From: Deltaproteobacteria bacterium
GTDB lineage: Bacteria > Desulfobacterota > B13-G15 > RBG-16-54-18
Assembly (NCBI GenBank): GCA_030672385.1
Contig: DAOVGN010000094.1
Coordinates: forward strand, 1 to 32,950
Direction of reading: 5' to 3'
DNA length: 32,950 nucleotides
Below the pieces are notes generated by a model, which did no database searches, was not told where the DNA came from, and saw nothing but the letters and a program-made list of their open reading frames with translations. Positions 10,431-19,520 of the stretch are shown here, piece after piece (the stretch's first letter is position 1; each line of letters starts with the position of its first letter). The position numbers were made by a program, and so were the translations under genes.

Positions 10431-11699
10431 TTATTTCATTAACACCTCTTCGGGGTGGGCTATTTTCCCCTTTATAGCACTGGCTGCGGCCACAGCAGGG
10501 TTGGAGAGATAGACCTGGCTGGCGGGGTGCCCCATCCTCCCCACGAAGTTACGGTTGGTGGTGGCGATGGCTACCTCCCCTGCTCCCAAGACACCCATGT
10601 GGCCGCCGAGACAGGGACCACAGGTGGGAGTGCTTACCACCCCCCCAGCCTCCACAAAGATTTCCAATAGTCCCTCCCGGAGGGCCTGCAGATATATCTC
10701 TTGGGTGGCAGGGATCACGATGAGACGGATATATGGAGCTACTTGTTTCCCTCGGATGATGTGGGCTGCGACCCTTAGATCCTCTAGTCTCCCGTTGGTG
10801 CAAGAGCCGATGACCACCTGATTTATCTCTACACCAGACACTTCCCTTACCCCCTTCACATTGGCTGGGGATGAGGGACAGGCCACCTGGGGTTCGGTCC
10901 GTGAGATATCGTATTCCTTCACCTCTGCATAGTGGGCGTCTTTGTCGTTGTGGTGGAGTTTATACCCCTTTTCGATCCTCCCCCTGAGGTATTCCAAGGT
11001 GATCTCATCGAGGGGGAAGATGCCATTTTTCCCACCGGCCTCGATGACCATGTTGGCCATGGTAAACCTCCCTGCCATCTCCAGGGCAGAGATGGCCTCA
11101 CCTGTAAACTCCATAGCCCGATAGAGGGCTCCATCCACCCCTACCTTTCCGATGGTGTAGAGGATGAGGTCTTTTCCTCCTACCCATGGCTGCCAACTTC
11201 CATAGTAGACGAACTGTATCGTCTCGGGGACCCGGAGCCATATTTCTCCGATGGCCATCGCAGCAGCCAGATCAGTGCTCCCCACACCTGTGGCGAAGGC
11301 CCCGACTGCACCGTAGGTGCACGTATGGCTGTCGGCCCCGACGACCAGATCACCGGGCCCCACTAGTCCCTTTTCGGGCAACAAGACGTGTTCAATCCCC
11401 ATCCGCCCCACTTCAAAATAGTGGCTCAGCCCCTGCTCTTGGGCGAACTCCCGTACCAGCCGACATTGCTCGGCTGACTGGATATCCTTGTTAGGGGTGA
11501 AATGATCGGGCACCAGGATCACCTTGTCCCTATCAAAGACCCTTTTCCCCCCCACCTCTCTGAAGGCCTCGATGGCCAAGGGGGCGGTGATGTCATTACC
11601 CAAGGCCACATCCACCTTGGCGTTAATGATCTGTCCTGGAGCTACCTCCTTCAGGTCGGCATGCTCCGCCAGGATCTTTTCGGTGATAGTCATGCCCAT
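10431..11699 (-). CDS. leuC: 3-isopropylmalate dehydratase large subunit (archaeal/HACN type)
   Basis: LeuC with LeuD isomerises 2-isopropylmalate to 3-isopropylmalate in leucine synthesis, using a 4Fe-4S cluster. The 422-residue length matches the shorter archaeal-type/homoaconitase-like subfamily rather than the ~465-residue E. coli type. Visible motifs are [19 protein letters not shown], the cluster cysteine in VIGSCTNGR, and the other two cysteines in [10 protein letters not shown]. The start is MGMTITEKI at 11699, with ATG at 11693 as an alternative. It follows leuA after three bases. No small subunit (leuD) is adjacent, so the partner must be encoded elsewhere. Paralogous roles such as homoaconitase are possible, but the leuA neighbour favours leucine. 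Confidence 0.88.
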   Translation of the reverse strand: MGMTITEKILAEHADLKEVAPGQIINAKVDVALGNDITAPLAIEAFREVGGKRVFDRDKVILVPDHFTPNKDIQSAEQCRLVREFAQEQGLSHYFEVGRMGIEHVLLPEKGLVGPGDLVVGADSHTCTYGAVGAFATGVGSTDLAAAMAIGEIWLRVPETIQFVYYGSWQPWVGGKDLILYTIGKVGVDGALYRAMEFTGEAISALEMAGRFTMANMVIEAGGKNGIFPLDEITLEYLRGRIEKGYKLHHNDKDAHYAEVKEYDISRTEPQVACPSSPANVKGVREVSGVEINQVVIGSCTNGRLEDLRVAAHIIRGKQVAPYIRLIVIPATQEIYLQALREGLLEIFVEAGGVVSTPTCGPCLGGHMGVLGAGEVAIATTNRNFVGRMGHPASQVYLSNPAVAAASAIKGKIAHPEEVLMK

Positions 11700-11702
11700 T
11701 AT

Positions 11703-13229
11703 TTAAAGTCCTTGTAGCCTCTTTTTCCGGTACTCCAGCTTGTTCAGGGCGTTGATGTAGGCCTTGGCGCTGGCGATGATGATATCGGTACTGGCACCTT
11801 GGCCTATGGTCGTTTGACCATCTTCCTCTATCCCCACCGTTACCTCTCCCTGGGCATCAGTTCCACCGGTGATAGCCGCCACCGCAAACCGCACCAATCT
11901 GCTCTTGGAGTTGGTGATATGCTGGATGGTCTTCAAGGCTGCATCCACCGGTCCATCTCCGAAGCCAGCATCCTGAACGAGCTTTCCATCTACCTCCATC
12001 TGGACAGTGGCCGTTGGGATGGTGACCGTTCCACTTTGGACATTGATGTTGATCAACTTATACTTGTCCGGAACCCTGAAGATCTCATCCTCCACAATGG
12101 TCATTATATCTTCATCATAGACCACCTTTTTTTGGTCGGCCACCTTCTTGAAACGTTTAAAGGCGACGTCCAATTCCGCACTGCTCAACTCATACCCCAG
12201 CTCTCCTAATTTTTCTCGAAAGGCGTGTCTGCCTGAATGCTTACCGAGGACTAAGGAACTCTTGGGGATGCCAACAGACTCAGGTGTCATAATCTCGTAG
12301 GTGGTTTTTTCCTTAAGGATCCCATCCTGATGTATCCCCGCCTCATGGGCGAAGGCATTGGTCCCCACAACGGCCTTATTTGGTTGCACCACCATCCCTG
12401 TAATGGTGGAGACCAGACGACTGACGGGAAATATCTGTTCAGTATGTATGTCAGTGTAGAAGTCGAGGAGGTCTTTTCTGACCCTGATGGTCATGACGAT
12501 CTCTTCCAAGGAGGCGTTCCCCGCCCTTTCCCCTATACCGTTTATGGTGCACTCCGCCTGCCGTGCACCGCTCTCTATGGCGGCCAGGGAGTTGGCCACC
12601 GCCAGCCCCAGGTCGTTGTGACAGTGGACGCTGATGGTTGCCTTATCGATATTGGGGACCCGTTCTTTAATGGTCCTGATGATTCGGCTGAACTCCGAGG
12701 GGATGGTATAACCCACGGTGTCGGGTATGTTGATCGTGGTGGCCCCCGCCTCGATTGCCACCTCAATAACCCGACAGAGGTATTCGAGGTCACTCCGGGT
12801 GGCATCCTCAGTGGAGAACTCCACATTCTCTGTGTATCCCTTGGCGTGGGAGACCGCCCGCACCACATCCTCCAGCACCTGCTCCCTTGTCTTTTTGAGT
12901 TTGTGCCTCAGGTGAATATCAGAGGTAGCGATAAAGGTATGGATCCGAGGGCGTTTGGCGTACCGTACCGCACCCCAGGCCCGATCGATATCGGTGATAT
13001 CTGCCCTGGCCAAGGCAGCGATCTCGCACCCCTCTATGGCCTTGGAGATGGCCTCTACGGCCTCGAAATCCCCATCAGAGGCCATGGGGAAGCCTGCCTC
13101 AATCACATCGACGTTTAATTTCTCCAGTTGCTTGGCCACCCTGAGCTTTTCCTCCACATTCATCGAGGCCCCAGGTGACTGTTCCCCATCCCTCAACGTA
13201 GTATCAAATATAACGATCTTTTCCCCCAT
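11703..13229 (-). CDS. leuA: 2-isopropylmalate synthase
   Basis: LeuA condenses acetyl-CoA with 2-ketoisovalerate, the committed step of leucine synthesis. The 508-residue protein starts MGEKIVIFDTTLRDGEQSPG, the HMGL-like motif with the catalytic Arg and metal-binding Asp. The metal-binding HCHND follows and then NGIGERAGNASLEEI. The C-terminal ~120 residues form the LeuA allosteric dimer domain (region of VEVDGKLVQDAGFGDGPVDA), where leucine inhibits in studied enzymes. Full length and intact. The ATG at 13229 is preceded by AAGGGAG. A promoter lies at 13277-13305, and leuC and a DUF4911 gene follow on the same transcript. Confidence 0.96.
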   Translation of the reverse strand: MGEKIVIFDTTLRDGEQSPGASMNVEEKLRVAKQLEKLNVDVIEAGFPMASDGDFEAVEAISKAIEGCEIAALARADITDIDRAWGAVRYAKRPRIHTFIATSDIHLRHKLKKTREQVLEDVVRAVSHAKGYTENVEFSTEDATRSDLEYLCRVIEVAIEAGATTINIPDTVGYTIPSEFSRIIRTIKERVPNIDKATISVHCHNDLGLAVANSLAAIESGARQAECTINGIGERAGNASLEEIVMTIRVRKDLLDFYTDIHTEQIFPVSRLVSTITGMVVQPNKAVVGTNAFAHEAGIHQDGILKEKTTYEIMTPESVGIPKSSLVLGKHSGRHAFREKLGELGYELSSAELDVAFKRFKKVADQKKVVYDEDIMTIVEDEIFRVPDKYKLININVQSGTVTIPTATVQMEVDGKLVQDAGFGDGPVDAALKTIQHITNSKSRLVRFAVAAITGGTDAQGEVTVGIEEDGQTTIGQGASTDIIIASAKAYINALNKLEYRKKRLQGL

Positions 13230-13276
13230 AAAAAAACTCCCTTTCTGCCTTACATTCCAAAGGAAAAGTGAAGGTT

Positions 13277-13305
13277 ATTATAGGATTTTTAAGGGGGGTT
13301 GTAAA
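13277..13305 (-). promoter_or_regulatory. Sigma-70-type promoter of leuA
   Basis: On the minus strand TTTACA (13305-13300), a 17-base spacer and a perfect TATAAT (13282-13277) precede leuA. The leader is then only about 45 bases, too short for a T-box or leucine attenuator, and none is visible. Confidence 0.75.
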
Positions 13306-13332
13306 GGCGTTTAAATATTTTGATAAAACCCT

Positions 13333-13361
13333 TTGACAAGGCCAAAAATATAAGGTATGTT
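13333..13361 (+). promoter_or_regulatory. Sigma-70-type promoter of the tetR-RND efflux operon
   Basis: Perfect TTGACA (13333-13338), a 17-base spacer and TATGTT (13356-13361) lie upstream of the regulator gene. The spacing is ideal, and a palindromic element begins six bases after the -10 box. Confidence 0.75.
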
Positions 13362-13365
13362 TTAT

Positions 13366-13387
13366 GGTGACGGACTCGTCAGTCCAC
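13366..13387 (+). promoter_or_regulatory. Probable TetR-family operator
   Basis: Two interlocking inverted repeats occur here. TGACG-GACT-CGTCA is at 13368-13381, and GGACT-CGTC-AGTCC is at 13372-13385. They sit at the expected transcription start, just before the regulator gene. This arrangement fits autorepression by the adjacent TetR-type protein. It also resembles the TGAC/GTCA operators of several TetR-type efflux repressors. Confidence 0.65.
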
Positions 13388-13405
13388 TTAAAGGGAGATT
13401 ATAAA

Positions 13406-14038
13406 ATGAAGATTACAGATAAAGCAAAGAGAAAAGCACTTACCCAAATGAGGCAAAAACAGATACTTGATGTCGCAGCTCGTGTTTTTTCTAAAAAAGG
13501 ATTTGCCCGTACCCAGGTTGATGAAATAGCAGATCAGGCAGGTCTAGGTAAGGGAACAGTTTATCGGTATTTTAACGACAAAAAGGACCTCTTTCTCTCT
13601 GTTGTAGATAGAGGCATAGAAAATTTAAAGGATTTGGTATTAGAAGCGATGGCAAATGAAAAAGAACCCCTAGATAAGATCAAGAAAGCGATAGAGACAT
13701 ATTTAAGATTTTTTGAGGGACACTCAAACCTTATTGGAATATTAATTCATGAACAGAGTGAGTTTCAAAAGAGGATACAGAAAAGATATTTTGACCGTTA
13801 TTATGAGCACATCAATAAAATGGAAGAGGTATTCAGACAAGGCATAGCCAAAGGTCAGATAAAGAAAATAGATGTCAGGGGTGCGATCGGCATTTTGACA
13901 AATATGCTCAATGGTCTCGTCTATATGTGGCAGATAGAAGGTAGAAAATACCCGATTACAGAGAAGCTTCCTATGTTTTTGAAGATATACTTTACAGGCA
14001 TAGTTAAGGATAGACAGTCGAGAGAGGCTTACATATGA
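13406..14038 (+). CDS. TetR/AcrR-family transcriptional regulator
   Basis: This regulator of about 210 residues starts at the ATG at 13406, after AAGGGAG. The in-frame ATG at 13364 lies on the predicted transcription start, inside the promoter/operator, and is rejected. The N-terminal helix-turn-helix is clear (AARVFSKKGFARTQVDEIA followed by GLGKGTVYRYFNDKKDLF). The rest is the helical ligand-binding/dimerisation domain, ending LKIYFTGIVKDRQ. It is encoded upstream of, and overlaps by four bases (ATGA), the outer membrane efflux gene. It therefore probably represses its own tripartite pump operon and releases it on binding a substrate. Base composition is A+T-rich like the pump genes. Confidence 0.92.
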   Translation: MKITDKAKRKALTQMRQKQILDVAARVFSKKGFARTQVDEIADQAGLGKGTVYRYFNDKKDLFLSVVDRGIENLKDLVLEAMANEKEPLDKIKKAIETYLRFFEGHSNLIGILIHEQSEFQKRIQKRYFDRYYEHINKMEEVFRQGIAKGQIKKIDVRGAIGILTNMLNGLVYMWQIEGRKYPITEKLPMFLKIYFTGIVKDRQSREAYI

Positions 14039-15447
14039 ACTCCCTTAGAAATTTTGTTTTATCGTACAGTAAGATTGGTATTGCTAACGGGGTGAAGTAT
14101 ACAGCTGCACTTGTCTTATTATTTTTTTTACCAATAAATTCTTATGCTGACGAAGCTAAAGTGAACCCAGAGGCACTTACTTTAGAAGAGAGCATCGATA
14201 TAGCCTTAAAAAATAACCCTGCCTTGAAGGCTACCTCAGAAAAAATCATTGGTGCTAAAGAAAAAAGTTGGGAGGTAAAGACTTTGTTTTTGCCAAAACT
14301 TAAAGCAGAATCTTCCTATACCCATCTAAACAAACCTCCGAGTTTAGATTTAGAAGCAGGCGTTCTTACACCACAGGCCCTCTCAATAAAGATCGGTGAT
14401 GATGATATGTATAATGCCCAGGCTGTGGTCCAACAGCCACTCTTTACAGGAGGCAAGATCCTTTCTTTAAATAAGCAAGCAAGAAATAATTTAGAAGCCA
14501 CAAAATATAATTATGAAGGGGCAAAGCAAAATCTAATCTTACAGGTTAAAGAGGCCTATTTTGGGATATTAGTGACCCAAAAGTATAGGGAAGTCTGTCA
14601 GGATGCAGTAGAGCAGATGAAGGCGCATCTCGAGACAGTGAGGGGTCTCTATAACGCCGGTATTGTTCCTCATATCGACCTTTTGAGAACAGAGGTGCAG
14701 TTGGCAAATGCAGAGCAGGCGCTCATTAAGGCTGAAAATGGCGTTGAGTTAGCAAAGTCTCTATTTAACACCATATTAGGTAGAGACCTAAATTCGCCTG
14801 TGAAGGTAGTTGATGTATTTGAGATTATAGAACAAGATTATGACTTAGACCAATTATTTAAACTAGCTCAAGAACATCGGCCTGAGATCTATAAGATGAA
14901 GCACAATATTGAAATGGCCAAGGCTGGTATTGGCGTAGCTCAAAGTAACTACTGGCCACAAGTAGGACTTTTTGGAAACTATAGATACCATAAGGGTGAT
15001 GAGCCTATTGTAGAATGGAGAGAAGACTGGATGGTAGGCGTAAATGTTAGTGTGAACGTCTGGAATTGGGGTGAAACTAAGGCACAGGTAGGGCAGGCAA
15101 AGGCTGCTTTAAGAGAATTAGAACATCTAGAAACCCAACTAAAAGATGGAATTGCTTTGGAGGTAAAGGGCGCCCTATTAAATCTTGAAGAGGCTAAAAA
15201 GAGAATCAAGGTATCAGAGAAAGCGGTAATCCAGGCCCAAGAAAGTCTGAACAGTGCACAAATTGGGTATAAAAATGGTCGAGTAGACAATGTAGAAGTG
15301 CTAGCTGCTCAATTAGCTTTAACTGAAAGCCAGACAAATAATCTTGAGGCAATATATAATTATATTTTGAGCCAGGCAAGATTAGAAAAGGCAACAGGCA
15401 TGCCTGCCGAAGTTTTAGCGAGGGCAGAGAAATCAGGAGGCGAATAA
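14035..15447 (+). CDS. TolC-family outer membrane efflux protein
   Basis: This 470-residue outer membrane channel component of an RND efflux system has an N-terminal signal peptide with the hydrophobic core AALVLLFFLPI and probable cleavage after SYA. Then follow two OEP repeats with long coiled-coil helices: LTLEESIDIALKNNPALKA near 50 and a second repeat around FKLAQEHRPEIYKMKHNIEMA (about 280-300). Conserved pieces include QQPLFTGGKI and LYNAGIVPHIDLLRTEVQLA. No lipobox is visible, so it does not look lipidated. The ATG overlaps the regulator stop, and the adaptor gene follows after two bases. Confidence 0.92.
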   Translation: MNSLRNFVLSYSKIGIANGVKYTAALVLLFFLPINSYADEAKVNPEALTLEESIDIALKNNPALKATSEKIIGAKEKSWEVKTLFLPKLKAESSYTHLNKPPSLDLEAGVLTPQALSIKIGDDDMYNAQAVVQQPLFTGGKILSLNKQARNNLEATKYNYEGAKQNLILQVKEAYFGILVTQKYREVCQDAVEQMKAHLETVRGLYNAGIVPHIDLLRTEVQLANAEQALIKAENGVELAKSLFNTILGRDLNSPVKVVDVFEIIEQDYDLDQLFKLAQEHRPEIYKMKHNIEMAKAGIGVAQSNYWPQVGLFGNYRYHKGDEPIVEWREDWMVGVNVSVNVWNWGETKAQVGQAKAALRELEHLETQLKDGIALEVKGALLNLEEAKKRIKVSEKAVIQAQESLNSAQIGYKNGRVDNVEVLAAQLALTESQTNNLEAIYNYILSQARLEKATGMPAEVLARAEKSGGE

Positions 15448-15449
15448 CT

Positions 15450-16361
15450 ATGAAGAGACCTATAATTTGGGCATTGATAATTTTCTTAGTAGCACTGGGC
15501 GGTTTTAAAATTATTAAGATTATAAGAGGTGATAATGATAAGAGTCAAGAAGAGGTAATGGTTCCCACTGTTAAAGTAGCTCAAGTTATAAAAGGTGAAG
15601 TTGAAGATAAGATATCTTGCGTAGGTAATATTGCTGGCCAAGAAATGGTGACCTTGATGAGCAAGATTCCAGGGAAGATTGATAGCTTTCTTGTTAAGGA
15701 AGGCGATAAGGTAAAGAGGGATGATGTCTTGGTATTGATTGATAGAGATATAGAAGGCATGAAATATAAAAAGGCCTCGATTAAATCTCCGTTCAATGGG
15801 ATAGTAATAAAAAAATTTTTAGATGAAGGTTCCCAGGTTGAACCTAGTGTAAGTCCTATGATGAGGGTTCCAGTAATTATGGTAGCTAATATTGATACAA
15901 TAAAGGTCTTGGTAAACGTCTCTGAGAAATATTTAGGGAAATTAAGAGAAAAAACCGAGGCAAAGATTAAGGTAGATGCATATCCAGATGAGATTTTCCT
16001 TGGTGAAGTTACAAGGATTGCTCCTTTGGTTGACCTTACTACAAGAACTGCTGAGGTGGAGGTAAGGGTTCCTAATAAAGAGCATCGGCTTAAGCCGGGG
16101 ATGTTTGCCAGAGTAAGTATTATATTAGAGAAAAAAGAAGACGCACTCATCGTGCCTATTAAGGCAGTGCTTAATGAGAATGGCTGTAATTTCGTCTTTG
16201 TAGATAATGATAATGTGGCTCATAAAAAAGAAGTAAAAACAGGTATATATCAAAAAGACTCGGTGGAAATAGTTGAGGGATTAAAAGAAGCTGATTGGGT
16301 AATTATCGAAGGTAACTACGGTTTAAAAGACGGCGCTAAAGTGGAGATAAAGAAGGACTAA
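15450..16361 (+). CDS. RND efflux periplasmic adaptor lacking the alpha-hairpin domain
   Basis: This 303-residue membrane fusion protein (HlyD/AcrA family) has one N-terminal membrane anchor (IIWALIIFLVALGGF, residues 5-19). The first lipoyl half is at about 66-98 (IPGKIDSFLVKEGDKVKRDD) and the second at about 109-130 (ASIKSPFNGIVIKKFLDEG). Beta-barrel and membrane-proximal domains follow (VEVRVPNKEHRLKPGMFARV; ALIVPIKAVL). Only about ten residues (99-108, DRDIEGMKYK) join the two lipoyl halves, where AcrA-type adaptors carry a long coiled-coil hairpin. The protein is accordingly short. The same absence is known from BesA of Borrelia. The frame is intact, so this is not an obvious deletion artefact. 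Confidence 0.9.
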   Translation: MKRPIIWALIIFLVALGGFKIIKIIRGDNDKSQEEVMVPTVKVAQVIKGEVEDKISCVGNIAGQEMVTLMSKIPGKIDSFLVKEGDKVKRDDVLVLIDRDIEGMKYKKASIKSPFNGIVIKKFLDEGSQVEPSVSPMMRVPVIMVANIDTIKVLVNVSEKYLGKLREKTEAKIKVDAYPDEIFLGEVTRIAPLVDLTTRTAEVEVRVPNKEHRLKPGMFARVSIILEKKEDALIVPIKAVLNENGCNFVFVDNDNVAHKKEVKTGIYQKDSVEIVEGLKEADWVIIEGNYGLKDGAKVEIKKD

Positions 16362-16364
16362 ATT

Positions 16365-19300
16365 ATGAAGTTACCTGAATTTTCTGTTAATCGCTCGGTT
16401 ACGGTTTTGATGTTAATTGGCATCATTGTCGTCTTTGGGATAGTATCCCTATCCAGATTAACAGTAGAGGTTATGCCTGATTTGACCTATCCTACGGCCT
16501 CGGTTATTACCACCTATGGAGGTGCTGCCTCTGAGGATATAGAAACATTGGTTACTAAGTCCATTGAGGCAGCAGTAAGTAAGGTCAAAAATGTCAAGAC
16601 CGTGGACTCTATCTCCCAAGAAGAGATCTCCATTGTAATGGTGGAGTTTGAGTGGGGCACTAATATAGATTTTGCTACCCAGGATATACGCGATGCCATT
16701 GGGGTAATTGAAGAGTTTCTCCCTGAAGATGTAGATAAGCCTATCGTTGTCAAGTTTGACCCATCTCTTATCCCTGTGATTGCCTATGGTATCACTGGAG
16801 AACGGGATTTAAGAGATTTAAGGACCTTGGTTAAGGACCAGATAAAGGACCGTCTCGAGATGGTCGATGGCGTGGCTAACTGTATGATTATGGGCGGAAG
16901 GGAGAGGGAGATTCAGGTAAGGATTGATAGAGAAAAACTTGAAGCACTCAAGATCTCCATTCAGCAGGTGATATCTACTTTAAGACATGAAAACCTTGAC
17001 CTCTCTGGTGGACATATCACCAGGGGCTATACAGAATATCTTCTACGCACACTGGGAGAATTTGAGAACTTAGACCAGATAAGAGACACAGTAATTACTG
17101 TTAGAGACCAAAGGCCAGTATATCTAAAGGATCTTGCCGAGGTCTATGATACCCATACTGAAGTCCGAAACTATAGCCGCACTAATAAAAAGAACGGCCT
17201 CATATTAGCAGTTATCAAGGAATCTGGGGCAAATGACTTAGAGGTAGTAAATGGCGTAAAGAAAAAGCTAAAAGAGATAAAAAAAGACCTTCCCCCTGAT
17301 ATCAAGATATATATTGCCTTAGATCAGGGAAGGATAACTCAGTTAATGATTTCTACTACTGCCAATGATTGTATCTGGGGTGGACTTTTAGCGGTTGTAA
17401 TCCTTTTTTTATTTTTGCGCAATTGGAGGCCGACCTTAACCATTGCCTTGTCTATTCCATTGTCGATTTTAGCCACCTTTATCGCTGTCTATTTCTTAGG
17501 TTATAGCCTGAGTATAATGACGATGAGTGGTCTTGCCTTGGGTGTAGGTATGCTTGTCTCTAACGCCATTATTGTTATTGAGAATATCTTCCGGCATTTA
17601 GAAGAAGGAAAGAACAGAAATCAAGCAGCCATTGTAGGCACAAGTGAAGTGGGTATGGCGATCGCTGCTTCTACCCTTACTACTATTGCCGTCTTTTTGC
17701 CCCTAATCTATGCCACTGGTATTGCGGGAAAGCTTTCGAGGGGGTTGGCCCTTACTGTTACTGCTTCACTTATTGCCTCTTTATTTGTTGCCCTTACATT
17801 AGTTCCAATGATGGCCTCTAAGATATTTAAGAAGGAGAAGTCAAAGAAAGATTATGAACTCCATTTTGGTGAAAGGGGATTTAGTTTCTTAAAAGATTGG
17901 TATAAGAGGACTCTTGCCATTGCCCTTCGTCACCGCATCAAGGTTTGCGTAGTATCTATAGGGGTATTTGCCCTAGGTATGTGCCTTTTGCCTTTTGTGG
18001 GCAAAGAATTTATGCCAGTAATTGATCCAGGGTTAGTTATCGTTAAGGTTAAGATGCCTGTTGGCACAAGTCTTGAGGAGACAGACCGCATAGTTCAAAA
18101 AATAGAAGATATTATGCTTCGCCAGAAAGAAGCCGATGTTTTAGGGTCCTTTACCGGTTTAATGGAGGGGACAAAGTTAGATGTGGCTTTCAGCGGAAGT
18201 GGAATAGGCAATACGGGAGTGAACGAGGCGATGATATTTGCCCACCTGCTTGATAAAAGCAAAAGAAGGCGTTCCAGTATTGAGATACAAGATAGTATTC
18301 GTAAACAATTCCCTCGAATTGAGGGTGCCAAGATAGAATTTATTGATCTGGCCAGGTTCATTACTTCAGGAGGCACAGGCCAAATTCCTATTGAGATAAA
18401 GATATTTGGTAAGGACTTAGCAACACTTGAAAAAACAGCTGATGAGATTATGGCCAAGATAGAACCTATCCAAGGGCTCTATGATATAGATACTACCCTT
18501 CGCCATGGCAAGCCAGAATTGCAATTTGTAATAGATAGGGATAGAGCCTCTCAGTTAGGATTAAATGTTGGGCAAATCGCCTCTGTAATGCGGGCCAATT
18601 TTGAAGGTCAAGTTGCCACTCGCTTTAGGACCGCTGGTGATGAATTTGACCTGCGGGTGCAATATAGAGATGAAGATGCTCAAGACTTTGACGATGTAAA
18701 ACGTGCGGTTATTTTTTCAAGCCTTGGTTCTCAACATCATTTAGAGGATGTAGCGAAGGTTATTGAGGGCAAAGGCCCGGTTAAGCTTTACCGGGAAAAT
18801 CAAGCGAGAAAGACATCTGTTACTGCCAACTTCTCTGGCAGGGATTTAGGAAGCATATTAAATGATATAAAAACCAAGATAAAAGAGATAGATTTGCCCT
18901 CAGGATATTTTGTTGAATATGGCGGTGAGGCAAAACGAATGCGTGAAACATTCGTTGTCTTAGGCTCCGTATTTATTTTGGCAATCTTGTTAGTGTATAT
19001 GATCATGGCTGCACAGTTTGAATCGTTAGTGCATCCCTTTACAGTAATGTTTACTGTTCCCTTTGGCTTGACAGGTGTAATCTTAATACTGCTATTAACC
19101 GGCAATAGTCTTTCCATGGTTTCTCTATTAGGCGTCATAATCCTTGCCGGTGTTGTAGTTAATAACGGCATAGTCCTTGTAGATTACGTTAACCAACTTA
19201 GGGCTAAGGGCCTGAGTAAGGATGAAGCGCTTATCCAGGGTGGAGTTACTAAATTAAGAGCAGTTTTATTAACAGCAGCCACAGCCACATTTGGAATGCT

Positions 19301-19487
19301 TCCTATGGCTATAAGTAGGTCAGAAGGCTCAGAGCTGAGGTCTCCTATGGCCTTGGCAGTTATTGGAGGATTAGTGGTTTCTACCTTCTTGACATTAATA
19401 ATTGTGCCCACAGTTTACAGTATTTTAGATGATATCGCCCATCGAACTAGAAAAAAAGTAAGTAAGAGATTAGTTGGGGAAGAATAA
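16365..19487 (+). CDS. RND efflux permease (HAE1/AcrB family)
   Basis: This 1040-residue inner membrane transporter has the normal RND plan: TM1 at about 11-30, a first large periplasmic loop, and TM2-6 at about 335-490. TM7 near 525-545, a second porter loop and TM8-12 at about 870-1020 complete it. Family signatures include YGGAASEDIETLVTKSIE and GTNIDFATQDIRDAI. TM10-11 show GVVVNNGIVLVDYVNQL and LRAVLLTAATATFGMLPMA. In TM4 the sequence is GVGMLVSNAIIVIENI: S399-N400 stand where AcrB has Asp407-Asp408, and Asn replaces Lys940 in TM10. It is cotranscribed with the adaptor (three-base gap). Substrate is unknown; drug, solvent or lipid export are all possible. Confidence 0.93.
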   Translation: MKLPEFSVNRSVTVLMLIGIIVVFGIVSLSRLTVEVMPDLTYPTASVITTYGGAASEDIETLVTKSIEAAVSKVKNVKTVDSISQEEISIVMVEFEWGTNIDFATQDIRDAIGVIEEFLPEDVDKPIVVKFDPSLIPVIAYGITGERDLRDLRTLVKDQIKDRLEMVDGVANCMIMGGREREIQVRIDREKLEALKISIQQVISTLRHENLDLSGGHITRGYTEYLLRTLGEFENLDQIRDTVITVRDQRPVYLKDLAEVYDTHTEVRNYSRTNKKNGLILAVIKESGANDLEVVNGVKKKLKEIKKDLPPDIKIYIALDQGRITQLMISTTANDCIWGGLLAVVILFLFLRNWRPTLTIALSIPLSILATFIAVYFLGYSLSIMTMSGLALGVGMLVSNAIIVIENIFRHLEEGKNRNQAAIVGTSEVGMAIAASTLTTIAVFLPLIYATGIAGKLSRGLALTVTASLIASLFVALTLVPMMASKIFKKEKSKKDYELHFGERGFSFLKDWYKRTLAIALRHRIKVCVVSIGVFALGMCLLPFVGKEFMPVIDPGLVIVKVKMPVGTSLEETDRIVQKIEDIMLRQKEADVLGSFTGLMEGTKLDVAFSGSGIGNTGVNEAMIFAHLLDKSKRRRSSIEIQDSIRKQFPRIEGAKIEFIDLARFITSGGTGQIPIEIKIFGKDLATLEKTADEIMAKIEPIQGLYDIDTTLRHGKPELQFVIDRDRASQLGLNVGQIASVMRANFEGQVATRFRTAGDEFDLRVQYRDEDAQDFDDVKRAVIFSSLGSQHHLEDVAKVIEGKGPVKLYRENQARKTSVTANFSGRDLGSILNDIKTKIKEIDLPSGYFVEYGGEAKRMRETFVVLGSVFILAILLVYMIMAAQFESLVHPFTVMFTVPFGLTGVILILLLTGNSLSMVSLLGVIILAGVVVNNGIVLVDYVNQLRAKGLSKDEALIQGGVTKLRAVLLTAATATFGMLPMAISRSEGSELRSPMALAVIGGLVVSTFLTLIIVPTVYSILDDIAHRTRKKVSKRLVGEE

Positions 19488-19520
19488 TAAAACCTTTTGA
19501 TAGGGGGAAGTCAAGGACAA

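Noticed and set aside
12330-13118. Long open frame (262 codons) on the plus strand
   Set aside because: It is antisense to leuA, which has an unmistakable protein; the translation has no family features and is a by-product of G+C-rich codons.
13364-13405. Upstream ATG as the TetR-type regulator start
   Set aside because: It sits on the predicted transcription start and inside the operator; the ATG at 13406 has a proper ribosome site.
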